Source: Sva-07 sp963774765 (GTDB taxonomy: Bacteria; Actinomycetota; Acidimicrobiia; Acidimicrobiales; Ilumatobacteraceae). From it: a stretch of DNA of 64,000 bases. The notes below the pieces were generated by a model. That model saw nothing but the letters and a program-made list of their open reading frames with translations, had not been told where the DNA came from and did not search any database. The position numbers and the translations under genes were made by a program. Positions 41,574-50,814 of the stretch are shown piece after piece. The stretch's first letter is position 1, and every line of letters begins with the position of its first letter. The stretch is taken from positions 90,302 through 154,301 of the forward strand of contig CAVZGP010000023.1 in the NCBI GenBank assembly GCA_963774765.1. The letters run 5' to 3'.

Positions 41574-43091
41574 TCAGCCCACGAATGCTCCGGTGAGGGC
41601 GTCCAACGCTCCCACGCGCGCCACAAGGTTCGGCAGGACGCCGAGGGCGATGGTGCCGATGGCGGTGATCGCCAGCGCGGCAACGACCGGAGCGGGCGGA
41701 TTGACCGGGGAGACGTCGCCGTCGGGGGCTTCGTCCATCCAGGCGACGCGCAGTACCCGCATGTAGTACGCCGCGGCGATGACGGTGTTGACGGCGGCGA
41801 TGCCGGCCATCACGTAGGCCGAGGTGGTACCGGCGTCGAGGACTGCCTTGAAGGCATTGAACTTGGCGAACCAGCCCGCGAGCGGCGGGATGCCGGCGAG
41901 CGATGCGAAGAAGATCGTCAACGCCACCGTCAGGCCGGGCGCGTACGAGAAGAGCCCGCCGAACGACGAGATCTCACCGCTGCGGGTCTTGCGAGTCACG
42001 GCGATCACGACGGCGAAGGCACCGAGGTTCATGAACGTGTAGACGACGAGATACACGACGATGGCGTTCAGTGCGGCAGCGCCGACTCCAGGGTCGCCGG
42101 CGAAGGCGAGCGGCATCAGGATGAACCCACCCTGGCTGACCGAGGAGTACGCCAGCATGCGCACGATGTTGGTCTGGCGTAGGGCGAGCACGTTGCCGAC
42201 AGTCATCGTCAGCACCGCCAGCACCCAGATGAGCGGTTCGTACACCCCGTCGGCGCCCGGGAACGCGATGAACACCACCAACATCAACGCAACGAAGCCG
42301 GCCGCCTTGGTGGCGACCGAGAAGAACGCTGTGACGGGAGTGGGTGCCCCCTCGTAGGTGTCCGGTGCCCACTGGTGGAATGGCACCGCGGAGATCTTGA
42401 ACGCAAAGCCACAGATGACGAACACCACGGCAACGACTTCCAAGCCGATCAGGTCACCGTCGCGGAGCGAGGCACCGATATCGGTGAGGAGCGTCGAGCC
42501 GGTCATGCCGAACAGCAGGCTCATGCCGTACAGCAGGATCGCGGAAGCGAAGACGCCCATCAGGTAATACTTGACGCCGGCTTCGTTGGACTTGCGGTTG
42601 CGCTTGTTCCAGGCCGCCAGCATGTAGCCGGGGATCGACAGCAGCTCGAGGGCGACGAAGATGCTCACCAGGTCTCGCGACGACGCCATCATCACCATGC
42701 CGAGCACGCTGCACAGCATGAGGACGTAGAACTCGCCTTGGTAGTAGCCGCCCTCTTCGAGTTCGGTCTGGCTCAAGAGCACGACGACGTACGCGGCGAG
42801 CACGAACAGCGCTTTCAACAACAGCGCGAAGTCGTCGACGACGTAGCGACCGTCGAACAGCGAGGTCGGTCCGTCGTTGGTGGCAGCGAGGACGGCGATC
42901 GCCACGAAGCTGCCGAGCAGGATGAAGCCGGTGATCGTGGCGATCATCCACTTCTTGGACTCGGCCAGCTGCAGGTCGAGCAGGAGGATGAGGTTGATGC
43001 CGATCGCCAGAACGATCTCGGGGGCGAGCGCGGCCCAGTCGATCGTTGGCGACACCCAGTCGCTGGCTTGGCCAAGGAGCGTGGCGAGCAT
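41574..43091 (-). CDS. nuoN: NADH-quinone oxidoreductase subunit N
   Basis: A 505-residue antiporter-like complex I subunit with about 14 TM helices. Key proton-channel residues are in LVSIFVALELLSIPGYMLAA (TM5 Glu) and AFKISAVPFHQWAPDTYEGA (TM7 Lys). The start is ATG 43091, overlapping the nuoM stop (TGATG). Last gene of the nuo set before the midA-like gene. Confidence 0.95.
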   Translation of the reverse strand: MLATLLGQASDWVSPTIDWAALAPEIVLAIGINLILLLDLQLAESKKWMIATITGFILLGSFVAIAVLAATNDGPTSLFDGRYVVDDFALLLKALFVLAAYVVVLLSQTELEEGGYYQGEFYVLMLCSVLGMVMMASSRDLVSIFVALELLSIPGYMLAAWNKRNRKSNEAGVKYYLMGVFASAILLYGMSLLFGMTGSTLLTDIGASLRDGDLIGLEVVAVVFVICGFAFKISAVPFHQWAPDTYEGAPTPVTAFFSVATKAAGFVALMLVVFIAFPGADGVYEPLIWVLAVLTMTVGNVLALRQTNIVRMLAYSSVSQGGFILMPLAFAGDPGVGAAALNAIVVYLVVYTFMNLGAFAVVIAVTRKTRSGEISSFGGLFSYAPGLTVALTIFFASLAGIPPLAGWFAKFNAFKAVLDAGTTSAYVMAGIAAVNTVIAAAYYMRVLRVAWMDEAPDGDVSPVNPPAPVVAALAITAIGTIALGVLPNLVARVGALDALTGAFVG

Positions 43092-44704
43092 CAGCCCAGC
43101 GTCTCTCCGAGGCGCGCCACCAGCTCGGTGACAGCCGGGTCGATCACCTTGAACATCAGTTGCGGATACACGCCGAACACGACGATGGCGATCAGGAACG
43201 GCGTCCACGCGATCCACTCGATCGGCGTGACGTCGTAGATCTCGTCGTGGTCGTCGTGGTCGTTGGCGGCCGAACTCAGCGAGTGGGCGACGCCAGCGTG
43301 TCCTCCGCCATTCCCCGCGCCGTGGCCGGAGAACTCTTCACTCGGCTCGCCGAACGCCGTGCGCTGATAGAGCCAGAGCAGGTAGCCCGCGGCGAGGACC
43401 GTGCCGATCGCCGCGATCACCATGAGCGTGCGGAACAGTGCGGTGCTGAGCCCGAAGCCGGGGTTGTACGCCGACAGGATCGCGGGGAACTCGCCCCAGA
43501 ATCCGGCGAGGCCGGGCAAGCCAAGCGACGCCATCGCTGCGAATCCCATGATCCAACCGAGTCGCGGCGCCTGGATGAGCATGCCGGAAAGTCGGCTGAT
43601 CTCGAGCGTGTGGTAACGGTGCTTCACCGACCCGGCGACGAAGAAGAGCATGCCGGTGATGAGCCCGTGGGCGACCATGCCGAACAGCGCCGCGTTGATA
43701 CCAAAGGTGGTCAGCGTGGAGATGCCGAGCATCACGAAGCCCATGTGCGCAACCGATGAGAACGCGATCAGGCGTTTCATGTCGGTTTGCGCGAGACATC
43801 CGAGCGCGCCGTAGATGATGCCGATGACCGCGAGGATGCCGATGACCGGCGCCCAGGCCTTGGCGCCTTCGGGCAGCATCGGCAGCGCGATCCGCACGAA
43901 GCCGTAGGTGCCGAGCTTCAGCAGGATTGCGGCCAGGATGACCGAGCCCTGCGTGGGCGCCTGCGTATGGGCGTCGGGGAGCCAGGTGTGGAACGGGAAC
44001 ATCGGCACCTTGACGGCGAAGCCCAGGAACATGCCCGCGAAGATCCAGATCTGCACGTTCTTGTCGATGCCCGCTCCGGCATCCATGAGGTGGGCGAAAC
44101 CGAAGCTGACGGCGTCGGTCTGGAAGAACAGGGCCAGGAACGCGACCAGCATGAACGCCGAGCCGAACATCGTGTAGAGGAAGAACTTCAGCGAGGCGTA
44201 CTTGCGCTGCTCGCCGCCCCACACGCCGATCATGAAGTACATCGGCAGCAGCACGACTTCGAAGAACACGAAGAACAGGATCAGGTCCTGGGCGATGAAC
44301 GTACCGGCCATACCGGTCTGCAGGACCAGCATCAGGATGAAGAACGCCTTGGGGTTGCCCGCGTCGGGCATGTTGTCCCAGCTGTAGATCATCACGAGGA
44401 ACGTGACCGCCATCGACAGGAAGTACAGCGGCAGGCTGATGCCGTCGAGGCCGATCGTGTAGTTCGAATGGATCACCGGGATCCACTCGGCGTCGACGAA
44501 GAACTGCAGCTTGGCCGACTGGCCGTAGTCGAATGCGAACAACGTGACGACACCGACGGCCAGAGTGGCGCCTGCGGTGACGATGCCGATGAGCTTGTGG
44601 GTGGCCTCTTCGCTACGCGGGATGAACAGCATCACGAGCACGCCGACGAGCGGCAGGAAGGTGCCGACGCTCAGTAGCCAATTCTGATCGGTGAGAGTTT
44701 CCAT
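43091..44704 (-). CDS. nuoM: NADH-quinone oxidoreductase subunit M
   Basis: A 537-residue antiporter-like subunit. Conserved segments are FVFFEVVLLPMYFMIGVWGG (TM5 Glu), FAVKVPMFPFHTWLPDAHTQ (TM7 Lys) and MKRLIAFSSVAHMGFVMLG. A C-terminal loop (about 455-495) contains a Gly/His run (GAGNGGGHAG and NDHDDHDE) not typical of NuoM, echoing the His-rich insert in NuoL. The ATG is at 44704, 16 bp after nuoL. Confidence 0.95.
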   Translation of the reverse strand: METLTDQNWLLSVGTFLPLVGVLVMLFIPRSEEATHKLIGIVTAGATLAVGVVTLFAFDYGQSAKLQFFVDAEWIPVIHSNYTIGLDGISLPLYFLSMAVTFLVMIYSWDNMPDAGNPKAFFILMLVLQTGMAGTFIAQDLILFFVFFEVVLLPMYFMIGVWGGEQRKYASLKFFLYTMFGSAFMLVAFLALFFQTDAVSFGFAHLMDAGAGIDKNVQIWIFAGMFLGFAVKVPMFPFHTWLPDAHTQAPTQGSVILAAILLKLGTYGFVRIALPMLPEGAKAWAPVIGILAVIGIIYGALGCLAQTDMKRLIAFSSVAHMGFVMLGISTLTTFGINAALFGMVAHGLITGMLFFVAGSVKHRYHTLEISRLSGMLIQAPRLGWIMGFAAMASLGLPGLAGFWGEFPAILSAYNPGFGLSTALFRTLMVIAAIGTVLAAGYLLWLYQRTAFGEPSEEFSGHGAGNGGGHAGVAHSLSSAANDHDDHDEIYDVTPIEWIAWTPFLIAIVVFGVYPQLMFKVIDPAVTELVARLGETLG

Positions 44705-44720
44705 GGGTTCAGAGTTGCTT

Positions 44721-47276
44721 TCAGCTCACGTTGACGAGGACGAGGACGATGGCGCCGACCGTGGCAGCGCCGAAGAGCAGCGCGCCGTACTGGCCGATCT
44801 TGCCGGACTGGGTGGGTTGCAAGGCGTGACCCGCTTCGGAGGCGGCCCAGCCGGATCCGTCGACGGCACCGTCGACGATCTTCTGGTCGATGTTGTCGTA
44901 GACCCACTCGCCGGTCTTGCGGGTTCCGGCACCAACGGCATCGACGGTCGCATCGAGGACGTTCTGGTTGATCCAGTACGCCAGCTTGGCGATCGGATGG
45001 GCGACAGCCCGAACGATGACGTTCTCGTAGAGAGCGTCGAGGTAGTACTTGTTCTGCAGAAACAGCAAGCCACCGCGCAGCACCTTGTGTCGTTCGGTGA
45101 GCCCGACGAGGTGCTTGTTGCGCCGCCCGTAGAAGGCCACGTTGAAGGCGATGGCCACGAGGTAGGCGACCCCGACGACACCGAGTGAGAGCAAGATCTT
45201 GGTGAACGCAGGCTCGGCGTGGTTGACGCTCGGGAAGAAGCACACCGTTCCGGGTTCGGGAGCATCGAAGCCGCAGCCACTCGAGTGGCCACCTTCCTCG
45301 CCCTCGTGGCCACCTTCCTCACCGCCTTCATCTGCGGTGGGCGTGACCGATGGGGCAGACGCGACACCGTCGACGAGCACGACCGACTCGCCGGGACCGG
45401 ATGCGATGTACTCCTCGGTGACGACAGGCGTCGGTCGCGGTTCGACATAGGTCTTCATCAACTCGACGCCTTCGCCGAAGCGGGACGCCAGCGGCGTCGG
45501 GTTGGCGAAGCCGGCGAACAGCGCGAAGAAGGCCAGGATGAGGATCGGAACAAGGATCAGCGGTCCCGACTCGTGCGGTCCCGCGTGGTCGTCGTGGTGG
45601 CCGTCGCCGTGATCGTCGCCATGACCGCCACCGTGATCGCCATGAGCAACGTGGTCATCGTCGACGTGAGCGTTCGCCGCCGCCCCGAGCGACCGCGGTT
45701 CGGGGGCGCCGACCGAGATGTGCTCCATCTCGTGTTCTTCACCGTGGACGTCGTCGTGGCCAAGGCCGGCGGCCGCACCGCGGGGCTCACCGAAGAACGT
45801 CAGGTAGGTCGCTCGGGTCATGTACATCGCCGTCAGAGCCGCGCCGGCGAGGGCGACCCACATCAGCACCGAGTAACCGTTGTGGCCGACGTTGTCGATG
45901 ATCTCGTCCTTCGACCAGAACCCGGCGAACGGGAACACGCCGGTGAGGGCGAGCGTCGACACGATCCAGGCGGTGAACGTGATCGGCATCTTCTTGCGAA
46001 GTCCGCCCATGTCCTTCTTCATGTCGAACGAGTGATGCGAGCCCGAATGGCTCACCGAGCCGGCGCAAAGGAAGAGCGCACACTTGAAGAAGGCGTGGGT
46101 GAAGATGTGGAACACCGCCGGGAGCCAGGCGCCGGTGCCGAGGCCGAGCATCATGTATCCGAGCTGCGACACGGTCGAGTACGCGAGCACCTTTTTGATG
46201 TCGTCCTGCACGAACGCGAGCAGCGCGGCGATGATGATGGTGATCGCACCGATGATGGCGATGAACGACAGTCCGCCGGTACCGATGTTGAAACCCTCCC
46301 AGAACACGGGGTAGACCCGCGCCACGAGGAACACGCCGGCGACGACCATCGTCGAGCTGTGCAACAGCGACGACACCGGCGTCGGGCCGGCCATCGCGTC
46401 AGGGAGCCAGGTGTGCAACGGGAACTGGCCGGACTTGCCGATACAGGCGATGAACAGCGCGACCGCACCCCACAACAGGAACTGGGTGTTGGCCTCGCCC
46501 GACAACGCCCAGGCCTGGATGGCGGCGATGTCGAAGCCGTTCGAGTCGAGGTTGTCGACCGCCCACTGGTTGGCGCCGAAGAAGATGATCGCCGTGCCGA
46601 CGAGGAGGCCGACGTCACCGACGCGCACGGTGAAGAACGCCTTGAGCGCAGCGCGGCTGTTGGCCTCCTCCTCCCACCAGTGCCCGATCAGCATGAACGA
46701 GGTGAGCCCCATGATCTCCCAGCCCAGAATGAGCTGCACCATGTTCTCGGCCATCACCATGATCAACATGCCGCCGGCGAACAGTGTGATCGCCGCGAAG
46801 AAGTGGGTGTAGCGGCGATCGTCGCGGACGTAGTCGAGGCTGAACACCTGCACGAGCAGGGCGATGAACGCAACGAGCGCGAGGATCATGACGGCGAGGC
46901 CGTCGACGCTCGACCCGATTCCGAACTCGAGACCGGAGTTCTGCCACCACACCCACGTCGTGACCACGGGTTCGATGAACGGCTCGGCCTCGCCTTCGGT
47001 GGCGCTCGGCAGTGACCGTCCGAATGTCTGGAGCAGGCCGGCCGCCTCAACGTGGCTGTCGGCGGAGTCGGTGCGTTGCATCCACTGGATGCAGGCTCCG
47101 ACGGCGACCACCAGCGACGCCGCCATCGACGCGAGGCCGATCTCGGCACCCTTCATCGGAAGGTGCTTGCCGAAGAAGATGATGATCGCGAAGCCGATCA
47201 CCGGGATCAGACCGGTGAGCCAGGCGTTCTCCAGGAACCATCCAGAGGTGAGTTCGAGTGCTTCTGCGGCGAGCAT
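44721..47276 (-). CDS. nuoL: NADH-quinone oxidoreductase subunit L with two long hydrophilic inserts
   Basis: An 851-residue NuoL, about 200 residues longer than usual (about 610-660). The core is normal: ILGWEIMGLTSFMLIGHWWE (TM5 Glu), GKSGQFPLHTWLPDAMAGPT (TM7 Lys), DDIKKVLAYSTVSQLGYMML. Insert 1 at about 500-570 is a His/Asp/Gly run (DHGGGHGDDHGDGHHDDH); insert 2 at about 635-685 is Glu/Gly/His-rich with a Cys pair (GGHEGEEGGHSSGCG and PGTVCFF). Both fall in the region leading to the lateral helix HL and the last TM. They look like extracytoplasmic metal-binding loops, but no function is known. Confidence 0.94.
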   Translation of the reverse strand: MLAAEALELTSGWFLENAWLTGLIPVIGFAIIIFFGKHLPMKGAEIGLASMAASLVVAVGACIQWMQRTDSADSHVEAAGLLQTFGRSLPSATEGEAEPFIEPVVTTWVWWQNSGLEFGIGSSVDGLAVMILALVAFIALLVQVFSLDYVRDDRRYTHFFAAITLFAGGMLIMVMAENMVQLILGWEIMGLTSFMLIGHWWEEEANSRAALKAFFTVRVGDVGLLVGTAIIFFGANQWAVDNLDSNGFDIAAIQAWALSGEANTQFLLWGAVALFIACIGKSGQFPLHTWLPDAMAGPTPVSSLLHSSTMVVAGVFLVARVYPVFWEGFNIGTGGLSFIAIIGAITIIIAALLAFVQDDIKKVLAYSTVSQLGYMMLGLGTGAWLPAVFHIFTHAFFKCALFLCAGSVSHSGSHHSFDMKKDMGGLRKKMPITFTAWIVSTLALTGVFPFAGFWSKDEIIDNVGHNGYSVLMWVALAGAALTAMYMTRATYLTFFGEPRGAAAGLGHDDVHGEEHEMEHISVGAPEPRSLGAAANAHVDDDHVAHGDHGGGHGDDHGDGHHDDHAGPHESGPLILVPILILAFFALFAGFANPTPLASRFGEGVELMKTYVEPRPTPVVTEEYIASGPGESVVLVDGVASAPSVTPTADEGGEEGGHEGEEGGHSSGCGFDAPEPGTVCFFPSVNHAEPAFTKILLSLGVVGVAYLVAIAFNVAFYGRRNKHLVGLTERHKVLRGGLLFLQNKYYLDALYENVIVRAVAHPIAKLAYWINQNVLDATVDAVGAGTRKTGEWVYDNIDQKIVDGAVDGSGWAASEAGHALQPTQSGKIGQYGALLFGAATVGAIVLVLVNVS

Positions 47277-47277
47277 C

Positions 47278-47577
47278 TCAGCCCTTCATTTCCGAGAGCT
47301 CGTCGAGGGCGATCGTCTTGCGATTGCGGTAGATCATCAGCACCATCGCCAGACCGACGCCGACCTCGGCGGCAGCGATCGCGATCACGTAGAGGGCGAA
47401 GACCTGGCCGTCGATGGCGCCGGTCATCAGGGAGAATGCCACGAGGTTGAGGCTCACCGCGTTGAGGATCAGTTCGATCGACATGAGCACCATCACCGCG
47501 TTGCGGCGGGCGATGACGCCGTACACGCCGATCGCGAACAGCGCCGCGGCCAGCAGAAGAAAGTTGACAGCGAGCAC
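47278..47577 (-). CDS. nuoK: NADH-quinone oxidoreductase subunit K
   Basis: A 99-residue, three-helix complex I subunit (NDUFA ND4L homologue). The conserved Glu residues are in LMSIELILNAVSLNLVAF and AAAEVGVGLAMVLMIYR, part of the central proton path. One base separates it from nuoL. Confidence 0.95.
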   Translation of the reverse strand: MLAVNFLLLAAALFAIGVYGVIARRNAVMVLMSIELILNAVSLNLVAFSLMTGAIDGQVFALYVIAIAAAEVGVGLAMVLMIYRNRKTIALDELSEMKG

Positions 47578-47580
47578 GGG

Positions 47581-48105
47581 TCAGTCCTTCCGTGCCAGGA
47601 CGATGGCGCCGATGGCGGCGGCGAGCAGGACGAACGAGATCGCCAGGAGCGGCACGAGGTAGATCGACAGGAACTGGTCGCTCAGTGCGACGGTCGGTGC
47701 CGGGCCACGATCGGGGAGGACGTCGTCGCCGAACGCGTCGACGATCACCCAGGCGAGCAGACCGAACAGCACGAGGCCGACGGGGATGCCGATCGCCCAG
47801 CCCTTGTTGTTGAGATCGGACTCCTTGCCGATCTGGGCGCGGGTGAGCATGATGCCGAACAGGAACAGCACCATCACGGCGCCGATGTAGACGAGCACCT
47901 GCGAGATGGCGACGAACTCGGCGGCGGCGAGGATGTACTGCGCGGCGACCCCGGAGAGCACGACGACCAGCCACAGCGCGGCATGCACGACGTTCTTCGT
48001 GGTGACCACGTTGAGCGCGGCGAAGATCATGATCGCGGCGATGATGCCGAAGCCGACGTTCTGTGCGACGTTGACGTTGTCGGCGGCGAGCAGCACGGCA
48101 CTCAC
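47581..48105 (-). CDS. nuoJ: NADH-quinone oxidoreductase subunit J
   Basis: A 174-residue five-helix subunit (ND6 homologue). The conserved TM3 segment is EFVAISQVLVYIGAVMVLFLFGI with the pi-bulge GAVMVLF. The start is GTG 48105, overlapping the nuoI stop (GTGA); 54 extra residues could be read upstream but they belong to the nuoI region. Confidence 0.93.
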   Translation of the reverse strand: MSAVLLAADNVNVAQNVGFGIIAAIMIFAALNVVTTKNVVHAALWLVVVLSGVAAQYILAAAEFVAISQVLVYIGAVMVLFLFGIMLTRAQIGKESDLNNKGWAIGIPVGLVLFGLLAWVIVDAFGDDVLPDRGPAPTVALSDQFLSIYLVPLLAISFVLLAAAIGAIVLARKD

Positions 48106-48593
48106 TTCTTCTGCGCTCCCACTTCGAGTTCGGGAGCCTCGGGGACGGTTTCCATCCACTCGCTGAGCTTGTCCTTGTCGTGGAGGAGGTCGGCGATCTT
48201 CGGCTCGGAGTACTCGTACTCAGGGCTCCAGAAGATGGCCTCGAACGGGCACACCTCGACGCAGATGCCGCAGTACATGCACAGCGCGTAGTCGATGTCG
48301 AAGCGGTCGAGATGGTTGACCTGGCGCGGCTTGCCACCCGCGCGACGAGGCGGCGCGAGCTGCTTGTGGCCTTCGATGTAGATGCACCAGTCGGGGCACG
48401 ACCGCACGCACAGCATGCACGCGGTGCAGTTGCCCTGGTGCAGCCCGATCACGCCACGGGCACGGATCGTCGGCGTTTCCTTCTCGTGCGGATACTGCAC
48501 CGTGTTGGCGCCATCGACGACGGTGTCCTTGAGGATCCCGAGCGTGATGCCGAGACCCTTGAACAGACCGGGAACCTTGGGCTTGTCGGGCAT
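48102..48593 (-). CDS. nuoI: NADH-quinone oxidoreductase subunit I
   Basis: A 163-residue ferredoxin-like subunit carrying clusters N6a and N6b. Two 4Fe-4S motifs are complete: CTACMLCVRSCPDWC and CMYCGICVEVCPFEA. It passes electrons toward NuoB. The ATG at 48593 overlaps the nuoH stop (TGATG). Confidence 0.96.
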   Translation of the reverse strand: MPDKPKVPGLFKGLGITLGILKDTVVDGANTVQYPHEKETPTIRARGVIGLHQGNCTACMLCVRSCPDWCIYIEGHKQLAPPRRAGGKPRQVNHLDRFDIDYALCMYCGICVEVCPFEAIFWSPEYEYSEPKIADLLHDKDKLSEWMETVPEAPELEVGAQKK

Positions 48594-49645
48594 CAGAACG
48601 TGACCTTCAAAATGGCGGTGATGGCGGTGTTGGCGAGCGCCAGCGGGATGAGGACCTTCCAGGCGAAGGTCTGCAGCTGGTCCTCACGGAAGCGGGGGAA
48701 GCTGAATCGCACCCACATGATGATGAACGTGAGCACCAGCATCTTGGTGAACATGATCAGCGGACCGACCACGTTCATCCAGTTGTCGACGCTGTCGACG
48801 GTCGTCCAGCCGAACCATTCGAACGGGATGCCCCAACCGCCGAGGAACAGCACGGAGGCGATGAGGGCGAACACGCCGGCGGTGGCGAACTCGGCGATGA
48901 AGAAGATCAGGAACCGAAAGCCCGAGTACTCGGTCATGTAGCCCGACACGAGTTCGGACTCGGCGATGGGCATGTCGAACGGCGCCTGGGTGAGTTCGGC
49001 CTGCACGGCGATCATGAAGATCAGGAATCCGATGAACTGGGTGAAGATGTACGGGTTGCCGATGCCGCCCCAGCCGAAGATCTCGCCGGTGTTCTGAGCG
49101 ACGGTGATGTCCTGGAGGTTCATCGACCCGGCCTGGATGACCACGCCGAGCGTGGCGAGCACCATCGGAAGTTCGTAGGCGATCAGCTGGCCGGCGGCAC
49201 GGAGACCGCCGAGCAGCGAGTACTTGTTGGCGCTCGCCCAGCCCGCGATGAGAATGCCGAGCACGCTGACCGACGCGACCGCCAGACCGTAGAAGATGCC
49301 CACCGCGAAGTTGGTGAACAGCGCGTCCGGGCCGAACGGGATGACGACGACGAGCAGGAACGTCGACAGCAGCACAACGAGCGGCGCGATCTTGAAGATG
49401 CTCTTGTCGGCGGCCTCCGGAGCGAGGTCCTCCTTCTGCATCCACTTGCCGACTTCGGCGACGAGCTGCAGCGAGCCGTACGGACCGGCTTCCATCGGGC
49501 CGAGGCGGCTCTGCATGAACGACATCATCTTGAACAGGAACAGGTACACGATGGTGCCGGCCGGCAACAGCACCGCGACGAGGCCACCGAGCACACGTAG
49601 GAGCGACTGCCCCCAGTAGGGGATTTCAATGGCAAGCTGGATCAC
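48593..49645 (-). CDS. nuoH: NADH-quinone oxidoreductase subunit H
   Basis: A 350-residue membrane subunit forming the quinone tunnel with NuoB and NuoD. Conserved segments are QSRLGPMEAGPYGSLQLVAE, GWASANKYSLLGGLRAAGQL, AYELPMVL, PFDMPIAESELVSGYMTEYS (Glu-rich TM5-6 loop) and MWVRFSFPRFREDQLQTF. The start is GTG 49645, overlapping the nuoD stop. It directly follows nuoD: there is no nuoE, nuoF or nuoG between them. Confidence 0.95.
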   Translation of the reverse strand: MIQLAIEIPYWGQSLLRVLGGLVAVLLPAGTIVYLFLFKMMSFMQSRLGPMEAGPYGSLQLVAEVGKWMQKEDLAPEAADKSIFKIAPLVVLLSTFLLVVVIPFGPDALFTNFAVGIFYGLAVASVSVLGILIAGWASANKYSLLGGLRAAGQLIAYELPMVLATLGVVIQAGSMNLQDITVAQNTGEIFGWGGIGNPYIFTQFIGFLIFMIAVQAELTQAPFDMPIAESELVSGYMTEYSGFRFLIFFIAEFATAGVFALIASVLFLGGWGIPFEWFGWTTVDSVDNWMNVVGPLIMFTKMLVLTFIIMWVRFSFPRFREDQLQTFAWKVLIPLALANTAITAILKVTF

Positions 49646-50814
49646 CGGTCGATGTCTCCGAGGATGAAGTACAAGCTGGCGAGGATCGTGATGATGTCGG
49701 GCACGTAGACGCCCTTGAGCGCCCATGGCACGATCGAGATGTTGTTGAAGCTGGCCGAGCGGATCTTGACGCGGAACGGTCCGAGGTCGCCCTTCGAGAC
49801 GACGTAGTAGCCCATCTCGCCGAGCGGGTTCTCGGTCGACACCCAGGCTTCGCCTTCGGGCACCTTGATGATGCGCGGCACCTTGGTCATGATCGGGCCG
49901 GCAGGGATCTGGTCGAGGAGTTGCTCGACGATCTTGCACGACTCGCGGGTCTCCTGCAGACGCACCCAGCAGCGCGCCCAACTGTCACCGTCGGGGTGCG
50001 TCCAGACCTTCCAGTCGGCCTTGTCCCACGCCATCGGAAGTTCCTGATCGCGGCGCAGGTCGAAGTCGACGCCGCTGGCGCGCAGGTTGGCGCCCGACAG
50101 GCCATAGTCCTTGGCGACGTCGGCAGGAATGATGCCGATACCGCGCATACGGCTCTGGAAGATCTCGTTGCCGAACAGCAGGTCTTCGATGGTGTCGCAG
50201 AACTCGCGGAGCTTCACCATCACCTGACGGGTCTCGTCGATCCACCCCTTCGGCAGGTCCATGTACAGCCCGCCGATGCGGTCGAAGTTCGGGTGGAACC
50301 GACCACCCGTGGCGCCTTCGATCAGGTTCAGCACGTACTCGCGGTCGCGGAACGCGAGGAATACCGGGGTGATCGCGCCCATCTGAACGCCGAGGTCGCC
50401 GAGGAACAGCGACACGTTGGCGATCCGCGACAACTCGAACAGGATCGTGCGGATCACCTGCGCGCGCGGTGGCGCCTCGATCTCCATCAGCTTCTCGGCG
50501 GCGAGGATGAACGGCACCTCGTTGGCGAAGCTGCCGAGCCAGTCGATCCGGTTCACCAGCGTGGTGACCTGCGGGAAGGTGCGAACTTCGGTGAGCTTCT
50601 CGTAGCCGCGGTGCATGTAACCGGCCGAGGGTTCGGCCCACACGACCTGCTCGCCGTCGAGACGACAGATGATGCGCAGCGTGCCGTGGGTGGCGGGGTG
50701 CTGCGGGCCGATGTTGAGGGTCATCCCCTCGGTCTCGAGTTCGACATTGAGGCGCGCGTCGGCGGCCTGGCTGGCGATGTAGCTGAGTTGCTGACGATCG
50801 GACAGCGTGGTCAC
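49642..50814 (-). CDS. nuoD: NADH-quinone oxidoreductase subunit D
   Basis: A 390-residue 49-kDa-type subunit forming the quinone site. Conserved segments are NIGPQHPATHGTLRI, EPSAGYMHRGYEKL, NRIDWLGSFANE, GATGGRFHPNFDRIGG and GGR-equivalent loops, and near the end IRSASFNNIS with the terminal GDIDR. The start is GTG 50814, overlapping the nuoC stop. NDUFAF7/MidA methylates an Arg in this subunit in eukaryotes, and a MidA homologue ends this operon. Confidence 0.96.
   Translation of the reverse strand: MTTLSDRQQLSYIASQAADARLNVELETEGMTLNIGPQHPATHGTLRIICRLDGEQVVWAEPSAGYMHRGYEKLTEVRTFPQVTTLVNRIDWLGSFANEVPFILAAEKLMEIEAPPRAQVIRTILFELSRIANVSLFLGDLGVQMGAITPVFLAFRDREYVLNLIEGATGGRFHPNFDRIGGLYMDLPKGWIDETRQVMVKLREFCDTIEDLLFGNEIFQSRMRGIGIIPADVAKDYGLSGANLRASGVDFDLRRDQELPMAWDKADWKVWTHPDGDSWARCWVRLQETRESCKIVEQLLDQIPAGPIMTKVPRIIKVPEGEAWVSTENPLGEMGYYVVSKGDLGPFRVKIRSASFNNISIVPWALKGVYVPDIITILASLYFILGDIDR

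Noticed and set aside
45219..47015. Very long open frame (about 600 codons) antisense to nuoL
   Set aside because: It mirrors the GC-rich codons of nuoL; its translation is Arg/Glu/Asp/His-rich low complexity with no motif, while the nuoL reading is unambiguous.
48593..49981. Longer nuoH start up to 49981, and similar long starts for nuoD, nuoN and oppD
   Set aside because: The extra N-termini overlap the preceding gene and read as Arg-rich shadow sequence; GTGA or ATGA overlaps give family-length proteins.
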